Assembly (NCBI GenBank): GCA_017635515.1
Contig: JAGBLH010000316.1
Coordinates: 1-37,800 of the forward strand
Direction of reading: 5' to 3'
Origin: Selenomonas sp.
GTDB taxonomy: Bacteria; Bacillota; Negativicutes; Selenomonadales; Selenomonadaceae
DNA: 37,800 bases
Under the pieces are notes generated by a model that worked only from the letters and a program-made list of their open reading frames with translations, made no database searches and had not been told where the DNA came from. The translations under genes and the position numbers were made by a program. This document shows, piece after piece, positions 32,754-37,800 of the stretch (its first letter is position 1; every line of letters starts with the position of its first letter).

Positions 32754-34376
32754 TTACTTCTTGCCGTACTTCTCTGCCAGCTGCTGCTTCACCGTTTCAT
32801 TGGCAAGGAACTCATCATAAGTAGTAACCCTGTCCACTACTCCGTCAGGAGTGATGTCGATGATGCGGTTGGCGATGGTCTGGACAAACTGATGATCGTG
32901 GGACACAAAAAGCTCCGTGCCCTTGAAATCCATCAAGCCATTATTTAGGGCAGTGATAGATTCCAGATCCAGATGGTTGGTAGGCTCATCCAAAAGCAGC
33001 ACATTGGCACCGGAGAGCATCATGCGGGACAGCATGCAGCGCACACGCTCACCACCGGAAAGCACCTGGGCTTTCTTCTGGCTCTCCTCGCCGGAGAAGA
33101 GCATGCGGCCCAGGAAGCCGCGGACAAAGGTCTCATCCGGGTCCTTGCTGTACTGGCGCAACCAGTCAACCAAATTCAAATCAATCTCATCGAAATAAGC
33201 AGAGTTATCTGCAGGCAGATAGGCCTGGGTAGTAGTGACACCCCACTTGAAAGAACCCTCGTCCGGCTCCTCCTCGCCCATGAGAATCTTGAAGAGCATG
33301 GTCTTGCCGATGCTGTTGGGGCCTACAAAAGCCACCTTGTCGCCGCGCTTCAGGGTGAAGCTCACATTCTTCAGCACCTGCTCCCCATCCACAGTCTTGG
33401 AAATGCCCTCCACCGTCAGCAGCTGGTCGCCAGCCTCACGGTCGGGGGTGAAAGCAATGTAGGGATAGCGGCGGGAGGAGGGCTTGATGTCGTCCAAGGT
33501 AATCTTGTCCAGCATCTTCTTGCGGGAAGTAGCCTGCTTGGACTTGGCTGCATTAGCGGCAAAGCGCTGAATGAAGGTCTGCAGCTCTTTGATCTTCTCT
33601 TCCTTCTTCTTGTTTGCATCCTTGGCCATCTGCAGGGCCAGCTGGCTGGACTCATACCAGAAGTCATAGTTGCCGGCATACTGCTTGATTTCTCCGAAGT
33701 CCACATCACAGATATAGGTGCAGACCTGATTCAGGAAGTGACGGTCATGGGAAACCACGATGACCGTGTTCTCAAAGCCAGCCAGGAAGTCCTCCAGCCA
33801 GTTGATGGATTCCACATCCAGATGGTTGGTAGGCTCATCCAGCAGCAGGATATCGGGATTGCCGAAGAGAGCCTGCGCCAGCAGCACCCGCACCTTCTCC
33901 TTGGCGGTTAGCTCCGACATCTGCATAGTGTGCTCATTCTCGGGAATGCCCAGGCCGTTCAGGAGGCGGGCAGCCTCGGACTCCGCATCCCAGCCGTTCA
34001 TCTCTGCGAACTCTGCCTCCAGCTCGGAAGCCTTCATGCCGTCCTCATCGGAGAAATCCGGCTTGGCATAGAGGGCATCCTTCTCGTCCATGATTTCTAC
34101 CAGGCGCTTGTTGCCCATCATGACCGTGCGCAGCACCTCGAACTCATCGAAGGCATAGTGATCCTGCTTGAGCACGGAAAGGCGCTCGCCGGGAGTGATC
34201 TCGATGTTGCCGCCGGTAGGCTCGATGTCCCCAGCCAGCAACTTCAGGAAGGTGGACTTGCCCGCGCCGTTGGCACCGATGATGCCGTAGCAGTTGCCCG
34301 GAGTAAACTTCAGGTTTACATCCTTGTAGAGCACACGCTTGCCGAATTGCAGACTGACATTGTTGGTTGTAATCAT
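32754..34376 (-). CDS. ABC-F family ATPase (YbiT-like)
   Basis: This 540-residue soluble protein has two ABC domains and no membrane segments, as in ABC-F translation factors that bind the ribosomal E site. Domain 1 has GANGAGKS at 34-41 and LLLDEPTNHLD. Domain 2 has GPNSIGKT (Ile for the usual Gly or Ala), the LSGGERVR signature and LLLDEPTNHLD again. Between them lies the linker, with a basic stretch KSKQATSRKKMLDKI that contacts the tRNA in this family. ATG 34376 follows AAAGGAT at 13 bases, a weak site. YbiT is the best fit, but EttA or resistance types cannot be fully excluded. Confidence 0.88.
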   Translation of the reverse strand: MITTNNVSLQFGKRVLYKDVNLKFTPGNCYGIIGANGAGKSTFLKLLAGDIEPTGGNIEITPGERLSVLKQDHYAFDEFEVLRTVMMGNKRLVEIMDEKDALYAKPDFSDEDGMKASELEAEFAEMNGWDAESEAARLLNGLGIPENEHTMQMSELTAKEKVRVLLAQALFGNPDILLLDEPTNHLDVESINWLEDFLAGFENTVIVVSHDRHFLNQVCTYICDVDFGEIKQYAGNYDFWYESSQLALQMAKDANKKKEEKIKELQTFIQRFAANAAKSKQATSRKKMLDKITLDDIKPSSRRYPYIAFTPDREAGDQLLTVEGISKTVDGEQVLKNVSFTLKRGDKVAFVGPNSIGKTMLFKILMGEEEPDEGSFKWGVTTTQAYLPADNSAYFDEIDLNLVDWLRQYSKDPDETFVRGFLGRMLFSGEESQKKAQVLSGGERVRCMLSRMMLSGANVLLLDEPTNHLDLESITALNNGLMDFKGTELFVSHDHQFVQTIANRIIDITPDGVVDRVTTYDEFLANETVKQQLAEKYGKK

Positions 34377-34443
34377 TGGCTGTTATTCATCCTTTTCTTT
34401 ATATCTGCCCAGGTTGTGTTGAAAAACTCCCCCATAGGCGAAA

Positions 34444-35241
34444 TTACTTGCGAAGCATGTCCTTGAACATGGAGAGAATGCTCTGGCCGTAGGAATGGCC
34501 TGGCACGGCCCAGCGTCCGTTCAGGTCTTCCCAGCGAGCTAGGGTGCGCTTGCCATAGGAAGAGCGCACCAGCTGATAGCGGGGATCCACAACCGCTTCC
34601 TGGGGCTTCCTGGTAGAGGCATAGGCGAGCAGGTGCTGGATATGGGCGCGCACCCCCATCTGGGAGGAGGGGAAGTACGCCCCCTTCACCTCGGTGCTGG
34701 TGGTGCCAAGGCCGCAGTAGTTGTTCTGGTCAGCAGTCACCGTGCCGCCATAGCGGAAGAAGCCGGTTTCCTTGAGAGCCTGGGCAAAAGCCACATCGGG
34801 ACGCACCCCCTCGCGTCTGCCTTCCTCATAATAGTAGGAAACCAAAGTCTCCGGGGAAACGGAAATGGACGGGCGGGGATTGACGCTCAGGAGATAATCC
34901 ACGCACTGCTGCTGGCTGGCCAGTGGCGTGCCCAAAATCTCATCATCATCAGCAGAAAGGGTCTGCCGCACGCTGAAACCCTCCCGCTCCTTCTGCCTGT
35001 CTTTCTCTCCCTGCTCCAGAATGGCATGGATACGCTCCTGCAGGCTCCCCCTGCCGGTGGCATCCTGCACCTTCCTGTCTGTCACGCTCTTCATATCACC
35101 AGCAGACTGGCGCTCCAGCACCTTGGTATCCCCATTGTTGCCGTGATGGCGTGCCAGGGCCTCGGAAGCAGGCAGCGAAACTGCCATGATTCCCAAAAGT
35201 GAGCAAGCGACGATTTTCCCGGACCAAAACGTAAATTTCAC
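34444..35241 (-). CDS. Exported glucosaminidase-domain protein (GH73 type)
   Basis: This 265-residue protein has a signal peptide (about 1-30, cut near ASEALA), a charged linker (about 32-105) and a C-terminal lysozyme-like domain. The domain resembles the endo-beta-N-acetylglucosaminidases of GH73: the catalytic Glu is probably E158 in AQALKETGFF, with NNYCGLG, GVRAHIQHLL and DLNGRWAVPG downstream. It should cut peptidoglycan in the envelope. GTG 35241 lies about 11 bases after GGGGAG. It is between ABC-F and a permease, with no terminator before ABC-F. Confidence 0.85.
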   Translation of the reverse strand: MKFTFWSGKIVACSLLGIMAVSLPASEALARHHGNNGDTKVLERQSAGDMKSVTDRKVQDATGRGSLQERIHAILEQGEKDRQKEREGFSVRQTLSADDDEILGTPLASQQQCVDYLLSVNPRPSISVSPETLVSYYYEEGRREGVRPDVAFAQALKETGFFRYGGTVTADQNNYCGLGTTSTEVKGAYFPSSQMGVRAHIQHLLAYASTRKPQEAVVDPRYQLVRSSYGKRTLARWEDLNGRWAVPGHSYGQSILSMFKDMLRK

Positions 35242-35288
35242 GAAAAGAACACTCCCCAGAAACTAAGTAACTAAAAACTTACTGAAAA

Positions 35289-35313
35289 ATATATATCTCA
35301 AATATCAGAGATA
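35289..35313 (-). terminator. Possible terminator overlapping the permease stop
   Basis: TATCTC (35294-35299) and GAGATA (35308-35313) form a short stem whose loop holds the stop codon (35305-35307). On the minus strand TATATTTTTC follows. Confidence 0.4.
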
Positions 35314-36576
35314 ACTAACGGAAAAATAGATGGCAAAGAGGATTGACAGCCCAACCTCTAAAGGAGAAATTTCCCTGCCCCGCCCAGCGGCGGCAAAGAA
35401 CAGCACTCGGGCAATAAGCCCTGCCCCCACGCCTGCCGTCACGTTGAAGGAAAGCGCCATGAGCATGGCTCCAGCCAGCCCCGGCAGGAATTCTTCCACC
35501 GTGAGGCTGCCCATAGGGAAATCCTCCAGCTGCCGCCGGATAAGCATGGCTCCCGGCAGTACCAGCAGGGGCACTGTCAGCGCGGGAAAGCTGGCCAGTT
35601 CTGCCAGCACCGGCTCCATCAGCCATAGCACTGCCAGTGCCACCAGAGCAGCAGCCATCGACCTGCCTTTCTGCCCGCCTGCCTCCCAGCCAACAGCCGA
35701 AAGGGGCGAAAGGGACAGGGGCAGGCAGCCGAGGAAGGCGCCCAACAGACTGAAGCCTGCCAGTCCCCTGAGGACAGGCCGAGGACTTTCTTCCCCATGA
35801 GGCAAGCCCTGCCATAAACACCAGGATTCCGAAGTCACCGCCAGGAACATAACCAGCCCCAGCAGGAAGAATTCCAGCGGGTGTGCCCCAGCCCAAACTT
35901 CTCCAAAGGAAAGCTGGCCCACCACCTTTTCCAGCCCCTCGGGCAAAAGCCCCGGGGCGGTGGGCAGAATCCAGAAACCCTCCATGAAGGTCAGCCCGGC
36001 AATCAGCAGGAAGTCTAACCCCAAAGCCCAGGCAAATCTGGCTGCCAGGAACACCGCCCCCACTATCAGGCCCAGCAGGCTCCAATATGTCAAGGGGTCT
36101 TGAAAATTCCCCAGCATGATTGCCGACCAGGGCGAAGCCAGGATCAGCCTTCCCTGTACCAGCCCCTGCATGATGAGCATAAGCCCCAGCCCAAGAACTA
36201 GTGACTTTCTAAGCCATAGGGGAATAGCAGACAGGAGTTTCTCTCCCCTGCCAAAACTGAATAAAAAGATTCCCATAACGGAAACCAGCGCCGACAGCCC
36301 CAGAATCTCCTGCCAACTGCAGCCTTGGGAGATAATGACCACATAGGCCAGCCAAGCAGCCAGAGGTACCGAGGGCAGAGCCAGAAGCGGCAGGCCACGA
36401 TAAGCCAGCCAGGCAGAGGCCATAATGCTCACGGCTACCATAGACATAAAGGCCGCTGTGAAATCCATGCCCGCCTGGAAGAGCAGGCTGGGCACTGTGA
36501 TCAACCCCGTCAGCGAGGCCGCCGCCATGGTCAGCCCGGCAGTCAGCTCCCTGCCTCTTACCTGCTCCACCCTCAA
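35305..36576 (-). CDS. Divergent NCS2/AzgA-like permease
   Basis: This 423-residue protein has about 12-14 hydrophobic segments. Its layout follows nucleobase permeases of the AzgA/GhxP branch: AGMDF near residue 35, ALPSVPLAAWLAY in place of the APGMGLNAFF motif, GCSWQEILG, SAIPLWLRKSLVLGLGLML, and near residue 300 a SAVGWEAGGQKGRS block in place of ESAAGVAAGGRTGL. The helices align in spirit, but the acidic and asparagine residues that bind the base are changed, so purine transport is unproven. TTG 36576 lies 5 bases after AGGAG. The closest neighbour is a glucosaminidase. Confidence 0.7.
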   Translation of the reverse strand: MRVEQVRGRELTAGLTMAAASLTGLITVPSLLFQAGMDFTAAFMSMVAVSIMASAWLAYRGLPLLALPSVPLAAWLAYVVIISQGCSWQEILGLSALVSVMGIFLFSFGRGEKLLSAIPLWLRKSLVLGLGLMLIMQGLVQGRLILASPWSAIMLGNFQDPLTYWSLLGLIVGAVFLAARFAWALGLDFLLIAGLTFMEGFWILPTAPGLLPEGLEKVVGQLSFGEVWAGAHPLEFFLLGLVMFLAVTSESWCLWQGLPHGEESPRPVLRGLAGFSLLGAFLGCLPLSLSPLSAVGWEAGGQKGRSMAAALVALAVLWLMEPVLAELASFPALTVPLLVLPGAMLIRRQLEDFPMGSLTVEEFLPGLAGAMLMALSFNVTAGVGAGLIARVLFFAAAGRGREISPLEVGLSILFAIYFSVSYL

Positions 36577-36738
36577 TCATTCTCCTCAAAATCTTCTTGC
36601 CTGATTTCTTGTATACATACCCTAATATAATACCACAGCTAAAAAGAAATTGACAGCATTACCATGCTTTTTTCAGCCATATTTTGCCATAATTCAATAC
36701 AACTTCTGGCCGAAAGGCTGCCTGGAAGATTTGGTCTA

Positions 36739-36768
36739 TCGACAAAATCCGAACAATAGCGTTATAAT
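36739..36768 (+). promoter_or_regulatory. Predicted promoter of the TVP38-like gene
   Basis: -35 TCGACA (36739-36744), an 18-base spacer and a perfect -10 TATAAT (36763-36768) lie 40 bases before the start in the 231-bp divergent gap. The gap is AT-rich and has no other gene that I see. Confidence 0.6.
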
Positions 36769-36807
36769 TAACACAAAATTACATCAAGATTTAGGAGGAA
36801 GAATCCT

Positions 36808-37506
36808 TTGGCTATCAAAAAATCCATGGGTTGGGTAAAGTTTGCCGCCCTCTTTGCCATCATCATCCAGTTCGTCGCTATCCATCTGGCAGACCCGGAG
36901 TTCCTGCCTCATCTGGTGGCCCTGTTGGGTCGGGGCGACATTGAGGAAACCGCCGCCTACATCCAGTCCTTTGGCACCTGGGCGGTGTTCTTCGCCTTTT
37001 GGCTCACCCTCTGCGTCAATGCCATCGGCTTTCCTCCCGCCATCATCTTCTCCACCGCCAACACGCTTATCTTCGGCATCATCCCCGGCATCGTGCTCTC
37101 CTGCGTGGCAGAGACGGTGGGCGTCACCATCAGCTTCCTGCTGCTGCGCTTCTTCTTCCGGGAAAGCGCGGAAAAAATCATTCGGAAGCACAAGGCTCTC
37201 GCCAATATTGACAAATACAGCGGCGAGCGCGGCTTTGTGGTCATGCTCATAGCCCGCATGGTGCCCTACCTTCCCTCAGCCCTGCTCAATGCCGTAGGTG
37301 CGCTCTCCGCCATTTCCCTGCGGGACTATGTGCTTGCTTCCTTTATCGGCAAGTTCCCCTCCACGGGCATCGAAGCCATCATCGGCCATGACACCATCAC
37401 CGCCCAGGAAGACCCTACCCGGCTGATCCTGGTGATTGTTGCCGCTGTAATTTTGATTGCAGGCGCATGGATTTACGAACGAAAAGCCACCAGGGCACAA
37501 AATTGA
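36808..37506 (+). CDS. TVP38/TMEM64 (DedA-superfamily) membrane protein
   Basis: The 232-residue protein has five or six hydrophobic segments. The family hallmark is present as ARMVPYLPSALLNAVGALSAISLRDYVLAS near 150-180, with FFFRESAEKI before it. DedA/TVP38 proteins are now linked to phospholipid scrambling or carrier-lipid flipping in bacteria. TTG 36808 lies 7 bases after AGGAGG. The phosphoesterase gene begins 16 bases later, so they are likely cotranscribed. Confidence 0.88.
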   Translation: MAIKKSMGWVKFAALFAIIIQFVAIHLADPEFLPHLVALLGRGDIEETAAYIQSFGTWAVFFAFWLTLCVNAIGFPPAIIFSTANTLIFGIIPGIVLSCVAETVGVTISFLLLRFFFRESAEKIIRKHKALANIDKYSGERGFVVMLIARMVPYLPSALLNAVGALSAISLRDYVLASFIGKFPSTGIEAIIGHDTITAQEDPTRLILVIVAAVILIAGAWIYERKATRAQN

Positions 37507-37522
37507 GAAAGAAGGCTTTCTT

Positions 37523-37800
37523 ATGACACGCAGGATATTTTTGCAAAGGACAGGACAAGTTTTGCTCTCCCTGGGGCTCATGCCCCTATTGCCCCATGCC
37601 TGGCAGCGGGCTATGGCCAGCCCCATCGATGCCCCCATCCCCGCTGCTTACTTCCCACCTGGCACCAAGCCTCCTGCCACGTCTTCCTTCAAGGCCCTGA
37701 TCTTCACCGATTCCCAATGTTCCAACGCCTCCTATCAGGTCTGGCACGACACTCTTGCTGCAGGCTGGGCCAGATGCCCCGAGGCCGCCTTCTTTGCCGA
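37523..37800 (+). CDS. Tat-exported calcineurin-like phosphoesterase (partial)
   Basis: The frame runs from ATG 37523 off the window edge, 92 codons, without a stop. The N terminus TRRIFLQRTG fits a twin-arginine signal followed by a hydrophobic stretch (VLLSLGLMPLLP). The ALIFTDSQ segment near 59-65, with D63, is the first metal-binding strand of metallophosphoesterases (usual form ...SDxH/Q). The rest of the active site is beyond the window. It is the second gene of a probable operon with the TVP38-like protein. Confidence 0.72.
   Translation, partial: MTRRIFLQRTGQVLLSLGLMPLLPHAWQRAMASPIDAPIPAAYFPPGTKPPATSSFKALIFTDSQCSNASYQVWHDTLAAGWARCPEAAFFA

Overview
The window reads as chromosomal DNA of a diderm Firmicute of the Negativicutes, most likely near Selenomonas. 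This is inferred from gene content and style (GC-rich coding DNA, strong AGGAGG-type ribosome binding sites, many TTG and GTG starts, a monofunctional AroH-type chorismate mutase, a FeoB-associated cysteine-rich peptide, a Psd/PssA pair for phosphatidylethanolamine), not from any marker gene. There is no rRNA, tRNA, CRISPR array, prophage or complete insertion sequence. Most of it is ordinary core genome, about 90 percent coding and mostly on the minus strand.

Region by region: 1-153 is a truncated copy of a short inverted-repeat element. ybaK (minus) and nadE (plus) diverge from one promoter region. A pilT-gspF pair, queD-queE and an operon psd-pssA-GT2 glycosyltransferase follow on the minus strand. 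Next come a TagA/WecG glycosyltransferase, a beta-CASP metallo-beta-lactamase nuclease, a full second copy of the element, trmL-murB, ilvD and a corrinoid adenosyltransferase. At 15775-17397 (plus) an exported SGNH-hydrolase gene is cut by an in-frame TAA between its catalytic blocks. The minus strand resumes with ridA, a Fur-like regulated feoA-feoB-small Cys-rich peptide operon, tadA with a small unknown gene, an SDR epimerase, a zinc/manganese-type ABC pair (ZnuC-ZnuB), an ABC-2 transporter pair, a radical SAM protein and pth, packed with overlapping ends. Then come uppP, transketolase, aroH, a UbiB-like kinase, an ABC-F ATPase, an exported glucosaminidase-like protein and a divergent NCS2-type permease. 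The window ends (plus) with a TVP38/DedA-type membrane protein and the start of a Tat-exported metallophosphoesterase.

Many genes serve the envelope: phospholipid heads (psd, pssA), the undecaprenyl carrier (uppP), peptidoglycan (murB, glucosaminidase), surface sugars (GT2, TagA, SDR) and metal uptake (feo, znu). I found no clear new defence or mobile system. The items most worth a second look are the 168-bp MITE-like element with 18-bp inverted ends, a palindromic motif sitting at the -35 position of two otherwise unrelated promoters with identical spacing to the -10, the nonsense-split SGNH hydrolase, and the radical SAM/ABC/Znu gene string.
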